Source: Cycas panzhihuaensis (Eukaryota > Cycadophyta). Taken from it: a stretch of DNA of 64,000 nt. Below the pieces are notes generated by a model that was given only the letters and a program-made list of their open reading frames with translations, was not told the origin of the DNA and did not search any database. This document shows positions 19,586 to 31,361 of the stretch, in pieces. The stretch lies in assembly GCA_023213395.1 (NCBI GenBank), contig CM041465.1, forward strand, positions 239,637,741 through 239,701,740, in the 5' to 3' direction. The translations under genes were made by a program, and so were the position numbers. Position 1 is the stretch's first letter. Each line of letters begins with the position of its first letter.

Positions 19586-21115
19586 TGGAAGCACACCTCT
19601 ACGGGGTCACTAGATGCAAGGAGATCAAGCCTATACAATTAGCAACTACAGGGCTAAAGGTTCTTTAGAAACAAAGGAAAAGATTACCCATAAAAGGCAT
19701 CTGTGTGTTGGACCATAGGTTCGAGGACCTACAAATGGTGCATAAACCTCCCCTTATGGTGAGTACCTTCTCGAATTTGAGATGGGCAAGGGGGCTTCCC
19801 CAATTTATTGAGTAGCCTCAAAGGGACCCTCCTATCCTAAATGGTTAAGGAAGGAGGATTGAGATGAAATATACCTTTCCCAAGAAGGAGCAAAGGAAGG
19901 AGGTAGACCTTAATGGGGGAAGGGGTACCTACAAACAAGAAGCAGATGACAGGTAGTGAAGGCACAAGGAGGAAGTTGGGTGGAAAAGAACCAACTCCCA
20001 AATAGAGGTAAGACCAGATGTTGGCTTTCCAAAAGAGGGAACCTTGAGGAGGATGCTCCAAAGGTACCAACACCCTAAATAGATGGCTAGGTGTGCAAAG
20101 GTTAGGCAATGTGTCCTTTGTTTCATTTTATAGTGATTCAGATAATGTTATAGGTTGTTGTTATTTCTGATTTATCATAAATTAAGAGGGGAAGGAAAAA
20201 AGACTAACACACTCTCTCTCAACTCTAGCCTCTCTCTCTTTGCTTTTTACAAACGTCAAAGTAGCCAAGAAACTAGAAATTGTATGCAGAGAATGTGAGA
20301 ACTAGTGCAAGCTAACCCGATAGTGCATGGGGAAGAGAAAAGGTTGTGGTAGAGGAACTCACAACCTTTTGTATCCTTACCCTAATGGATATAAGAGTCA
20401 TGTAAGAAGAGGGGAATAGGAATGCAATAATGGTAGGGAATTGCCCCACTAATAGGATTAATGCCTACACATATAAAACAACTATCCCTTCCCCTACATG
20501 AATAAGCCAAACAATCCACAAGCAACAAAATATAAATAACTTTTTCTTTTTTCTTTTTCTTTCCTTAGGAGTAAGGAGGAAAGGAGTGAGCAAGGAGATA
20601 GGGTGAGAATGAGTGCACCTTAAATTGGGATGGTTGGTGTAGAGGGCCTTTTCTCTTTCCTCATGATCTGTTCTCATCCACCTAATGCTCCTTATCACAG
20701 TTGGTGTTATAGGAAGAATACTAGCGGGGCTTCCTTATTTTCCCCAAGGACTAATATGGAAAGAAACTAAAAGGAAAATAGTTGCTCACAAAGAAAGTTT
20801 AAAGCAATGTAATGATAATAAAAGAGATGTGCATACCTTTTACAAGGACCTTCACTTGCTCCAAAAAAGTGAAACATACATAATGAGTTATTTGCCCTTT
20901 CCCAAGGTTGCTAGATATACATGGGAGCAAATGCACACTCGTATATGCATATATATGCTTACCAAAGGAAAAGAATATGACCTTATACAAATATCTTTTA
21001 AATAAACATAATATGTAATCTAATCTTTACCTAGTATGCATGCAAAATGCTCCAATATCTATGGGAAAGGGAGGGTAAAAGGAGAGAAAGGATAGCCTTG
21101 GAATTGATAGCCCTC
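19586..21115 (-). repeat. Element B 5' LTR, U5-side part (1530 bp) up to the D insertion
   Basis: It starts TGGAAGCACACCTCTACGG beside the primer site. The conserved U5 block is at about 19690-19740. Element D interrupts it; CCCTC at 21111-21115 is repeated at 38063-38067 where the LTR resumes. The sequence is AT- and purine-rich with no supported gene; the ORFs in it are not shared with other LTRs. Confidence 0.85.
21111..21115. repeat. Target-site duplication of element D, left copy (CCCTC)
   Basis: CCCTC directly precedes TGTTTCCC of the 5' LTR. It is identical to 38063-38067, directly after the 3' LTR end CATCCA. Confidence 0.92.
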
Positions 21116-23887
21116 TGTTTCCCAACTTCCGGGAATGGATACGAAGAGGTCGACTCAGGTAAGTACAGGTATGTTTCTCACCTTATTGTTGTTTTCTTTT
21201 GTGAGGAGTATTTGTTTGCATGCTATGTTTTCGTAGATGGTTTGCACCATCTACGCCTATTTAGCCTATGATGACTATAGTGGGGACACACTCCTAGTGA
21301 GTGTTACACCTCGGTGGCCGCATCACTTCCCACAATCTGCCTTTCTCCCCTTAAGACTCACTTGACTTACATGACGTTCACTCATATGTCAACTCATCGC
21401 CATTTAGCCTCCTTGTTGCACCCTTGAGTCCCATGATTTCCTTTCTTGTGACTTTTGGTCTATTGCTTGCCCCTGGGCAGGTGGGCCTACCCCCTTGCTG
21501 GCCTCCTAGCATGTTAGCCCACAACCCTGGCTGGATGTTTGGGCCAGTTTAGTCTTCTTCTCCTACACCGTGACAAATTTCACGGTACTGCGAAGTTTAC
21601 CGCGGTACTGTGAACTTTCCCATGGTGCGACTGTTATAATTTATTTTTTAAAATCACTATGGTAATTCTCGCATTTATTACAGAATTGCCACATGTCTTT
21701 CGACCTACCTCAGTGCCAGCTGAGCCCTAATCAGTCGATTAGGGTTAGGGCTAAGTATTTAATCCCATCTCAACTCATTTTTAGGATCTTTTGGCTCTTT
21801 TTAGAAGGATTATAAGTAAAAAAATGCCTTGTTGTCTGCTCTCTTCTACTACTCTGCTACATGTCCAGGACCTACAACCACTCTTCAGCACCCAGCTCTC
21901 CTTTGGCTTCACTGTGACATCTTCACAACTCATTGCACGCCTTGGAGAGGGCCTCCTTGAAGAATTTTCAGGGTCTCCTTGCCCAGGCAGTCACTAAGTG
22001 GTCTCAAAAGTAGGATTTCCTCCAGCCATCTCAGCAGGGGCTCCATACCTACTGTACTCCAGCCTTTCCTCAGATTTTCCAGCCTCTTCTTAGCAGGCTT
22101 TTGTAGAGGCAAACACCTCCCACCTCCTCCAAGGTATTTATTGGTTTAATGTCATTCTTTTGTCTAGTTTATGCCTAGTTTTATATGTTTTTTCACTAGT
22201 TTGTCTTATCTTGTTTTAAGGGTCATTTCTTGCCTTTCCCTTGGACTTTTTTCTCTATTGTTTAGGCCCCTTTTCCTATGTTTCATGCCCAGGATAGTGG
22301 CCAAAGAGGCCTCCACAAGGTTTGGGATAGAGTTGGGTAGATTCCGTACCACCTTCATGCTCCTTAAGAGGCTCCTGCCCTCCAAACCTTCCTCTTTGCC
22401 TCGATGCTGTTCCTGGAGTGGGGCAAGGGATTAGTAGGCTATTTCCAGCCACTGAAATCAGCATTGGCACCTATTGTAGCACTAGTTTGTGGGCTCATTT
22501 CCCTCATCTGGGCAACGCATAAGCCCCGGTTACTTTTCTTAGCTCAACCCTTCTCTCAATGGGCCGGTTTGCTTCCTATAGCACTCTGACATATTGGGGG
22601 CTTCTTTAGGCTCTTTATGCACCTCTATTGCTCCAGTTTCTAGCCAGCTATACAGCCATACCCTCGCTGCCCTATGGCTTCTTGAGGAAGGGTAGGGTTG
22701 CTCTTTCTAGGAGGTGGGCCACTCTGAGGCTTACCTATCTAATCACGGTTCATTTGAGTAGTTTTTACTATAGATTATTGTTGCAACCTTGTGATTCATG
22801 AACACTAACATATATGTATAGAGATTTGTTTTTAGTGTATGTATACATATGTTATTGGAACTCCACCTTATGTTGCTAGCCTCCTTTCTTTGGAAAGGAA
22901 TATTTGCGCTTACTTGCAGGTATACGGAGGATGCAAGGGACTTATCCCTTCCTCTCTCTCTTACGGGTAAGTGCATTTACTCATATTTTATTATAACATC
23001 TCATTTTCTGCTATTACTTTCTGTTTTCCTTTCTTAGCACTTTAGTGTCACTTTCTGGGGAAGGTAAGGAAGCCCCACGCTTCACCCTACCATGACCCCT
23101 CTTTCGCCGTGCTTCGTGGAGTGATTGGACATCTTGTGGGAGCGTTGATGCTTCGATCACGTCTTCATTCCAGGTATGTGTTCCTGCTCGTTTCACTTTC
23201 CTTCTTTTAAGAAGATTTTGCATGGTAGTAATTAGACTACATAAAAGGAAAAAGGAAACAACTCTCTTTTTGTTTACATTCCATTTGTTATATTGTATAC
23301 ACTACACTTAGTATAGGAAAAGGTTTTAGGAAGTTCTTCCCTCCAACCTTTCCCTTCAGCTTGTAAACTTCGCCCTTGCCCTCTTGACTTGTCATATTTG
23401 GTTTAGGTTACTTGTGTGTGTCCTAGCATCCTCTTTTCTCTTGATTGCTCTTTCAAAGGCGACAACTCTTGATAGATTGATCATTCCCGCTCCCTTCATT
23501 CTCCCTCAGTTCTCTTCCGTCTACCAGAGCAACCAAGAAGATCTTAACCGTAGGCTATTCACCTACTTTGCCTCTACTCATTTCCCTCTGCTATAGGGAA
23601 ACCTTCAAGGGATTCTCTCCCTTCCCTTCTAGCCATCCAAGGGTGGGAGGACTCTTCTCCAAGATCTATCTAGGCTACTCTTCTGCCTCCTCTCTTCCTA
23701 GCTGAAGTGGGGAACCACCTTTAGGTAGCTGGGTACCATCCGCACGTCTCGAACTCACGCTCTGGTGCACGGGGCACCCTGCATGGTACTTTCCTTGCTT
23801 GTAGGTTCCTATCTACATCCTATAGTGCCATCGATCATCCTCGCTATCCCTACGTAGCTAGGTGGTTATCCCGTAGACACGCATCCA
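21116..23887 (+). repeat. Element D 5' LTR (2772 bp)
   Basis: TG…CA ends: TGTTTCCCAACTTCCGGGAATGG at the left, …CGCATCCA at the right. U3 elements in order: hairpin (21566-21629), G-box relic CACATG (21690-21695), inverted repeat CCCTAATC…GATTAGGG (about 21726-21745), TATTTAA (21756-21762). A CAGGTAAGT donor-like site lies 35-45 bases from the left end. The conserved U5 block is about 23750-23800. ORFs inside are not preserved between LTR copies. Confidence 0.95.
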
Positions 23888-23888
23888 C

Positions 23889-23908
23889 TGGAAACTATAC
23901 TGGGGACT
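23889..23908 (+). promoter_or_regulatory. Primer-binding site of element D
   Basis: TGGAAACTATACTGGGGACT lies one base after the LTR end CA. It is the decayed form of TGGCRACCATRCTGGGGAC found in A, B, C and G; several differences are G-to-A or C-to-T. Confidence 0.7.
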
Positions 23909-23987
23909 TGCCAATAAGGGAGTTAGTCTTCATCCCTTTTATGTTGGTATCGCTACCTGCTTGTGGTTCCTCTCACTTCATCTCCTT

Positions 23988-24006
23988 CATTGGGCAGCCC
24001 CCAATG
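23988..24006 (+). promoter_or_regulatory. gag leader hairpin of element D
   Basis: CATTGGG, a five-base loop and CCCAATG form a perfect 7-bp stem 50 bases before the gag ATG. G has TGTTGGG…CCCAACA at the same place (61038-61056) with compensating changes in two pairs, and B has TGTTGG…CCAACA. This supports an RNA structure; packaging or dimerisation is the usual role of such leaders, which is inference. Confidence 0.65.
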
Positions 24007-24055
24007 TGCACTCCTTATCGCCCTTTCTTTCTTCTAAAGTGTGAATTAGCTTTGT

Positions 24056-26390
24056 ATGTGATGCTTTTCTTGTTGTTTACATGGCTTACCTCCATTGTTA
24101 GAAGATCCCGGGTATCATCCTCTTTCATCATCGGATTCCGATTTGACTATGGAAGGATACCCTTCTGATTCGGCCTACCACGCATTTGCATTGAGAACTC
24201 ATAAATTCCTTGCATCTATTCCAGGATCCACCCAAGAGGGTGATGATCCTCTTTTCTACCCATATGACCAACATCACTCCCTCGACATCCATCCTTCTAC
24301 CCATGTGGTAGAAGACCCGCTTTCTCTTTAGGTTCACCATTCAGTTGGTGATTCTTATAAGGAGTGCCCTAAGGGGTCTATGTCATTTAAGGTCCCGTCC
24401 ACCTCTTATGGTCACGTAGATACCCCTCCCGCTGACGTGGTTAAAGCTATTAACGAGTGCTTTCTAGTGGCTCACCTTCAATCATATCCCAGGTGGTTTG
24501 AAGATGTTTTACGTGGTGGAGCATCTTCTTCATCTGCTCCTTTACCACATCCTTCATCCATACCTGCCCCTCCTACTACGAGTAACTCTTTCATTCCTAT
24601 GCGTTCGTCCTACTCGGTTCCTACACTAACCTTGGGGATGAATGTCACACCTTCCATCCCTCGCCATGGTCCTAATTCTTTAGGACCTTCTTGTGGTATG
24701 TCTTTTCCTCAGTTGAAGGTTAGCATACCCTTTCCTAACCAAGCTAATGTGCCATCCCCTAATGTGGCACATACATTCCCTAGTAGGCCTATGGGTCCTA
24801 CTAACTCTTTAGCCACTAGTCATGTGGGACCTGCTCCCACATATCCCTAAAACCAACCTGTTGGTCCTTCCTTTTACATACCCCCAAGTTATACTTCTCA
24901 ACCTTGGGGGTAGTGTAAAGGGAACAACATTTCAGCTTATGGTGTGGACTCACTACACCCATATGGGGTTGCACCACCTACGGGTGGCCCATATGGATAA
25001 AACCTGGTTCCACACCCTCCTTTTCTACCATCTAGAATGGCCTCTTTCACTGCGCCTTCGCAAGGGAACCCAACTCCCTTTCAAGGCACTTACCCCCAAG
25101 CCCCCATCCAGTAAGGGGCATTTCCTCAAGGAGGGATGGGTTTGCCACCCCTATCCGTTCCTTGTTCACTACCTACTACATCATTCGTTGATCCTACAGT
25201 CTAGGCAAGGCCACGTCCCTTTATGGATTATAGATCGACACCACTATCTATTAAGGCATTAAAAACTAATCTGCCACCTCATCCTCTCGAAGTTCCTAAA
25301 TTTGACAGAACTTCCTCACAAGACCTAGCGGAATACGTGCATAGTTTTTGTATGGCATGTATTGATTACTAGGCTTATGACCATATCCTAATGAAATTGT
25401 TCCCTTGATCTTTGCAAGGGGATGCCCTTAAGTGGTTTTATCGCCTTTCTGTCCACTCGATCTTCTCATTCTGGTAATTGGTAGATGAATTCATCAACTA
25501 CTTTGATGTAGCTCATCCATTTGAGAGTAGAATAAAATCCCTCCTATCACTTAAACAAGGTCACGATGAGATGAATCGTGACTTTATGCGATGATTTCAT
25601 GACCTTCTTCACTCCACTAAGGCCACGTCGCCTGAGGAGTTGAAGAGAGACCTTTTCGTTAACGTGCTTCATCCCGAAGTACATGTGGAAGTCCTCAAAA
25701 TGGGGGCGACCACATGCGACTCCACAATTGCCAAGTGCTTAGCGTTAGAGGCTATTGAGATCCAAGTCAGACTCAAGAAGCCTCTCAAGCCCTTATAGCG
25801 ACGTGAGGTACCAATTCTAACCAAGGATACTAAACCATAACAATCTTCTAGATCTTCTTCTCATCCAACTAAGAAGACCTTAGATCCGCTCACATCCGCC
25901 ATAAGTTCATTCGAATGTACGATGAAGGAACTCAAATTGTAATCTCCTTTATCACCAACTTCTAACAAATAAATCCAACAAGCTACCTAAGCTTCCCTCC
26001 TTAGGAATGGAAATGCCTAGTCCTCTCAAGCAAGGAAGACAAATCCTTCACTTGAGAAGAAGTGGTGCTCCATTCATGGGGAGTGCTTCCACGATGACTC
26101 ACGTTGTAGGGCCCAGCATCCCAAGGATGCCCCTTGATGTGACTCCTTCTCTAAACGGGCCTCAAGGCCTAATCTAGACCAACCAATCCATAAGGATCTA
26201 TTCCTCAAGCATGGGGAACACGATCACAACACTCAATCCAAAAATAATCAGAACCGAGGAAAATCATCGAATTCCCGTCCTTCACGTGATAAAGAGAAGG
26301 GCGCCCGAGATTCGTCCTCTTCCTCTCATTCTCCTAACCGATGCATTCCATCACCTTCGCAGTCCTGAAATAAGGGAAAGAATGTGATCC
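24056..26390 (+). pseudogene. Element D gag
   Basis: ATG 24056 is followed by TGA at codon 2. The frame then reads L-P-P-L-L-E-D and M-E-G-Y-P-S-D through a Pro/Ser-rich region with W-F-E-D-V-L-R-G-G-A-S-S-S-S. The gag domain is at about 25297-25790 (V-P-K-F-D-R-T-S-S-Q-D-L; F-I-N-Y-F-D-V-A-H-P-F-E-S-R; L-K-Q-G-H-D-E-M-N-R-D-F). The Cys/His motif C-S-I-H-G-E-C-F-H-D-D-S-R-C is at about 26072-26115. The whole stays in one frame, broken by roughly 15-20 stops, nearly all where other copies have CAG, CGA or TGG. Gag forms the particle and packages the genomic RNA. Confidence 0.9.
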
Positions 26391-27700
26391 AAATGCTTGA
26401 GGCTACTCCTTCGTACGCCCTTACTTGGTCTCAAGTCGCTAAAGAAGAAGCAGGTGCTTCTTCTTCTACTCCCTCTGATCCTCTTCCAAAGAAGCCTCCT
26501 CCAGAAGTGCCTCTTTTTTCCAAGGCCATTACTGTGCATCCAGGTCGTTACGATTTTTGAAGGGCTCTTACCCAACCTACTGCGAAGGGTAAGCCTTTCT
26601 CTATCATTGACGAACTCCATACCATTGCGATGGGAATGTCCTTGATGGATGTTTTGAGGAGTTGTCCCGAGCAACAAGCCCTCCTTTTGGAAGCTTTAGG
26701 ATCGAATGACGCGCCCATCCATGCTTTGGGTGTCACCCAAAGTTGTGAGCCTGTTATTTCTTTTGATCCTAAGGACCTTCCTCCCATGTGTTAAAGGGAA
26801 TGTCAATGGAACTTCCCAGTCACCATTACCATCGATACACCTAACTGTACCTTGCGAAGGACTGTTGTCAACAACGGTTCTTCCGTGAATGCCATGCCTT
26901 TGTATGTCATGTAAGAGCTTAGTATTTCCACCTTAGAACCTGTTCCATGGCGATGCTAAGGCTACAACGGTAGCTAAAAGACCTCATTGGGGTCTGTTGC
27001 CTTCCCACTCACTCTCGAGGGCAAGATTATCCTCGTTGACATTGTAGTCCTTGATGTTGACATTGACTACAACCTTCTCTTAGGTCAACCATGGATTGAC
27101 TAGATGAGAGTCGTGTGTTCAACCCTCTAAGGGCAACTTAAATTCATCCATGATGGATGAATGAGGGTTGTTTCCCATGAACGCCCACTTGCTAAACAAA
27201 CTTGTCCTATCAATCAGGCAAGCCAAGACCCTTCTCCTCACGCCTTAGCTTGCTCTATTGATATACCCAATCCATCTCACACTGAAGAAGATCTCGCATC
27301 TTCTTTTCCTAGTCTCACATGTTTCACTCCTATTAGCATTGGGAGCTACGGGTACCTCATCTCGTTTAGTGATGATGAGTCACACGATGGGGACGAAGAT
27401 TATCTTCACCCCATTTCCTTTCTCCACACTAGTAGGTCGTGTCCATCCCATTCTAGACCCCATCTAAAACCTCTCTCATTGGTGGGACTAGTCACTCTTC
27501 TGTGTCACATGTCATTGCTCGTGTTGACTTGTTCGTCATCAGTTCTTCCTCTTCATCACCCTCCGCAGGTGATGGCTTTTAGGAACTGCGTTTCACTCCT
27601 TTTAAGGAGCCCCTTCTTGACTCCCCCTTAGAGTTTATCGAGGATGTCAAGCAACCCAACGACCATCACAGTCCCGTTGCCCCCACTTCCTCTAGCACTT
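26391..27700 (+). pseudogene. Element D protease and acidic linker
   Basis: A pre-protease stretch with Y-D-F and L-M-D-V-L-R-S-C-P-E-Q-Q leads to the protease at about 26817-27125: I-D-T-P-N-C-T-L-R-R-T-V-V-N-N-G-S-S, where the catalytic Asp of V-D-N-G-S-S is changed to Asn; then L-T-L-E-G-K-I-I-L and D-I-D-Y-N-L-L-L-G. The linker at 27161-27631 holds G-S-Y-G-Y-L and a D/E-rich run (D-D-E-S-H-D-G-D-E-D). It matches C closely. It belongs to the gag-pol polyprotein; inactive here because of stops and the lost Asp. Confidence 0.87.
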
Positions 27701-29345
27701 GATCTATTCAGAGTAAGGTCATCCATGGGGTGGATTACTTCAAAGATGATGAAGCCTTGCTCGAGCACCTAGCAGGCTTCGTGCCCAACTTCCCTTCTGG
27801 TTACCATAGGCTTGGCCACTAGAAGATCTTTATAATTGGGTCCACACTCACTGACCCAATCCTATCCCTTATTCCATCTCTTCCTGTTGACCTTGCCCCT
27901 CTCTACTTCGAGGAAGGGAATGCCATATACATGGGCGCAACCCAGGACATAGTGTTGGCCCCTGGTAAGGTCATTAAGGTCGGGATGGAATGCTCTCCTA
28001 TTGAGATAAGGGAGTACTCCCTTTTGTTCTAAGAGTTTCTGGACATTTTTGCATGGGATTATTCTAACATGAAGGGAATTGACCCCTCCATTGTCACTCA
28101 TAATCTCACCACCATCCATGGCGCCTGCCCCATGCGCCAGAAGTAGCCTCCTCTTCACCCTAAGCTCTCAGCCATTGTTAAGATGGAGGTTAAAAAGTTG
28201 GATGCTGGGCTCATCACCTCCATCAATTACCCCAAGTGGGTATCCAACATTATCCCCATTGCTAAAAAGAACGGGGCCATCTGTATATATGTCGATTTTC
28301 ATGATAATAACAATGCTTGTTCTAAGGACAACTTTCCACTCCCTTTCATTGATCAAATCATTGATCGAACCATTAGATTTGAAGTTATGTCCTTGATGGA
28401 TGGCTTCTCTGGCTACAACCAGATCTAGATATCTCCTGAAGACCGCCACAAGATGGCCTTCACCACCCCGTGGGGTACCTTCACCTATAAGGCCATGCCC
28501 TTCGGTCTTAAAAATATAGGTGCTACTTATCAAAGAGTGATGCATTTCATCTTCTATGACCTCATCGATAACACCTTGGAGGTTTTCATGGATGACATGA
28601 TGGGTCTCTCACGTGTCAGGGCCCATCATCCCTCTGACTTATGGGCCATCTTCACGCGATGCCGCAAGTGTCATGTTAGCCTAAACCCACTCAAGTGTGT
28701 GTTTACCATTACCTTTGACAAACTCCTTGGATTTCTTGTGTTAAAATAAGGAATCTAGATTGACCCTAACAAGGTTAAGGTAATCCTTAACATGCCACCT
28801 CCTAGGACCCAATGATAGATCAAGTCATTTCTAGGTAGGCTCAGTTTCCTTAGGTGCTTCTTGGCAGACTTTACCGTAAGCGCTAAACCCCTTACGAACC
28901 TATTGAAGAAGGGAACTCTTTTTGTTTAGTCTGACAAGACCCAATAAGCCTTCGAAGGACTTAAGGAAGCCCTTACTTCCGCTCCTACACTAGCACCCCC
29001 TCGCTTCGTAGGCCCTTCGTTTTTTACACCTCAGTGACTAACGAGTCCTTGGGTGCTATGTTGGCTCAGGAGGATGACTCAGGAGTTGAGAGGGCTATTT
29101 ATTTCATCAGTCACACTCTCGTGGCTGCTAAACTTAACTACTCTCCTACCGAGAAGGAATGTCTCTCCTTGGTCCATGTGACTAAGAAGTTTAGACATTA
29201 CCTGCTTGGTAACACCACCAAGGTGATCGTCCAGTCTGATCCCTTGTGATACTTGCTCACTCGTTCAGATTTAACAGGTAGGGCTAACTATTGGGCCGTC
29301 CTACTTCAAGAGTTCAACCTTCATATCGTTAACTAGAAATCGAAG
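27701..29345 (+). pseudogene. Element D reverse transcriptase and gypsy RNaseH
   Basis: V-D-Y-F-K-D-D-E-A-L-L-E-H-L (27738) and F-A-W-D-Y-S-N-M-K-G-I-D-P-S (28045) precede the RT palm: L-I-T-S-I-N-Y-P-K-W-V-S-N-I (28210), L-M-D-G-F-S-G-Y-N-Q-I (28395), F-G-L-K-N-I-G-A-T-Y-Q-R and the catalytic F-M-D-D-M (28585-28599). The thumb/connection and RNaseH follow (about 28840-29340), with a one-base shift near 29010. RNaseH keeps Y-S-P-T-E-K-E-C and Q-S-D-P but has L/T-S-V-T where the first catalytic Asp is expected. Stop codons at Q/W positions interrupt it. Confidence 0.9.
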
Positions 29346-30716
29346 AAAGGAATGGTAGTGGCTGAGCAGCTCACAGACGCTCCTATTCCTAACTCGCTTA
29401 ATACTCCCGTTGATGATTCTCTCCCTGATGAGTCCATCTTGACAATTTAGGATGTCTCTCCCCATCCACTCATTGATAATGAGTGGTATGGCAACATAGT
29501 GCGGTATCTCACGTAACAGCAATACTGCCCTGATGTTAGTAGTAAAGTTAGATCTCACATCTAGACTTCTTCTAAGTAATACTTCCTCATAGACGAGGTA
29601 TTGTACAAGTGGTCCTTCGATAGGATCCTCCTCTGCTACATCACCACCAACGAAGCCGACCAAATACTCCGCAAATGCCACCATGGTATTTGTGGGGGCC
29701 AGTCTATGGCCCAGAGGATCCTCTGGATGGGTTATTTTTTGCCATCCCTCTTTAAGGATGCCCACGCTTTTGCTTTGAGATGTTGGCGATGTCAAGAACA
29801 TGCTAACATCTCCCATGTGCCTTCTGAGGCCCTTCACCCCATCATCTCTCTATGGACTTTTGCTTAGTGGGGGCTAGACCTCATTAGGGCTATCTCTCCA
29901 CCTTCTTCATCACAGCACAAGTTTATCTTGACTGCTATATAATACTTCACCAAATGGGCAGAGGCCATTCCCTTAATTACTACTCCTGGTAAAATGATAG
30001 CTACCTTCAATTACCAGCATATCATTTGCCGTTTCGGGATTCCAGACATTTTGATCATTGACAATGGAACCCCCTATTGTAACAAGGATATAGATGAGCT
30101 TTGCGAGAAGTTTAAGATTTCTCACAAAATGTCTTCTCCTTACTACCCCCAAGCAAATGGTCAGGTAGAGTCATTCAACAAGACTATCATTAATATCCTA
30201 AAGAAAACTATGGCTCAGTCTCAAAAGGACCAGCACCTCTAGATTCCTTTTGCTTTGTGGGCTTATCGCACCTCTATCTGTTCCACCACGGGAATGACCT
30301 TGTTCTCCCTAGTTTATGGTATCGAGGCGGTACTCCCATTAAAAGTGGAGACCTCTTCCCTATGAGTCTCTCTTCGAGGTCTCATTGATGAGGAGTTGAT
30401 CTATCAGACTTGCCTCTTGGACCTCGAAGCTTTGGATGAGAGACGTTTAGCTTCTTATCAGGCTAACTTCGCATCCAAAGCTCACTCACAAAGGACCTAC
30501 GATAAATATCTTCGTTCCCGTCCTTTGTTTCCCGGGGACCATGTCCTCAAATTAGAATATCTTCATGAACCTTTGACCAAATTCAAACCTAGATGGGTTG
30601 GCCCCCTCATCATTATCGAAACCCTCAGTAATGGAGCTTATAGGATTGCCACCCTGGAAGGTCTTAAATTTGAGAAAGATGTTAACAGGAAATTCCTTAA
30701 GAAGTTTTACTTATGA
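29346..30716 (+). pseudogene. Element D integrase
   Basis: The zinc-binding part at about 29670-29800 reads C-H-H-G-I-C-G-G-Q-S-M-A…C-W-R-C-Q; three residues including the second His of C are missing. The catalytic core keeps D (L-D-L-I-R, about 29877), D (I-I-D-N-G-T-P, about 30058) and E (G-Q-V-E-S-F-N-K, about 30168). The C-terminus has the GPF/Y-like module F-K-P-R-W-V-G-P-L-I…N-G-A-Y-R-I and a natural stop at 30714-30716; no chromodomain follows. Integrase inserts the cDNA and makes the 5-bp duplications seen here. Interior stops (for example after A-I at about 29940) make it non-functional. Confidence 0.9.
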
Positions 30717-31361
30717 CCTTGCCGTCACCTCACCCATGCTCTGAAATGAGCCTAAACTACCATCTTAAGTTTGTTACCATTCCTCCCAGCCATGGGTGGA
30801 ATGATGACTTAATATGGCCTCTTTATCTCTTTCTAGTTCCTCCCATAGAACCCTCATTCTTATTTCCTTTGGGACCTTGTCCTCCTATTTGGGCGTCCCC
30901 CAGTTAGGACGATGCTCAGGAGTATCGTTACTCCCCTTTTGCTTGGTATTTCCTTGGCATATCCCGCTATGCTCCTACATGGACATGCATGTCACCTTAT
31001 TCCTAACCCACATGTGTCCATCACCCCTACTCATGGTGGTCGTGTGTGCTCCTATTAGGTATATGGCCCTGCATGAAAGGAAATATGTGCATCCCAAATA
31101 ACTATTATAACAAAACATAAAACATACATGTCATCCATCACACATCATATACACAAGATCACATATCAAAATGGGGTGCTAATTACCCTGTCTATATATA
31201 TACATAAAAATCGTGTGTCATATCATACATATGGTGTGGTACATCCTCTATGGGAAGCTGGTGTCCTTATAGGGGGGTATAATCATATGACTCTATACAT
31301 GTGATCCCCTGGAGGCCTGTGCTTTCCCCTATCAAAACAAATATAATGCATATACTCTATC
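30717..31361. other. Element D: convergent spacer between pol and antisense gene
   Basis: No conserved coding frame. It holds AT-rich sequence with a short TA run near 31195-31205. Sense pol and the antisense gene end toward each other here. It aligns with A 6771-7394. Confidence 0.6.

Larger units (their letters stand above)
13954..21115 (-). mobile_element. Element B, main part (minus), interrupted by A on the left and D on the right
   Basis: In minus orientation this holds the rest of the integrase-RNaseH junction, gypsy RNaseH, RT, protease, gag, leader, primer site and the first 1530 bp of a 5' LTR. The element continues at 1-244 (integrase, left of A) and 38068-39703 (rest of the LTR, right of D). 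Its proteins match the other elements domain by domain but are more diverged and its LTR is longer (about 3166 bp), so it is a separate, probably older subfamily. Its 3' half lies outside the window. Confidence 0.9.

Noticed and set aside
19690-19740. tRNA-like B-box (GGTTCGAGGACC) in LTR U5
   Set aside because: No A-box at the right distance and no cloverleaf; treated as part of the conserved U5 block, not as a tRNA gene or SINE.
21150-21165. CAGGTAAGT splice donor near the U3 end of the LTRs
   Set aside because: Present in several LTRs, but it lies upstream of the presumed transcription start in the 5' LTR and no acceptor partner is evident; kept only as a note.
22171-24168. Several 60-90-codon ORFs within the D 5' LTR and leader
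   Set aside because: Their counterparts in the D 3' LTR differ by stops and frameshifts, and no motif is present.
24822-25262. 146-codon ORF overlapping gag of D
   Set aside because: It is a different frame over the Pro-rich part of gag; the gag frame continues on both sides with stops at CAG/TGG-type positions.
29301-29837. 178-codon minus-strand ORF opposite D integrase (also 46440-46961 opposite C)
   Set aside because: Antisense shadow of the integrase zinc region; the sense strand has the zinc-binding motif and D,D,E residues.
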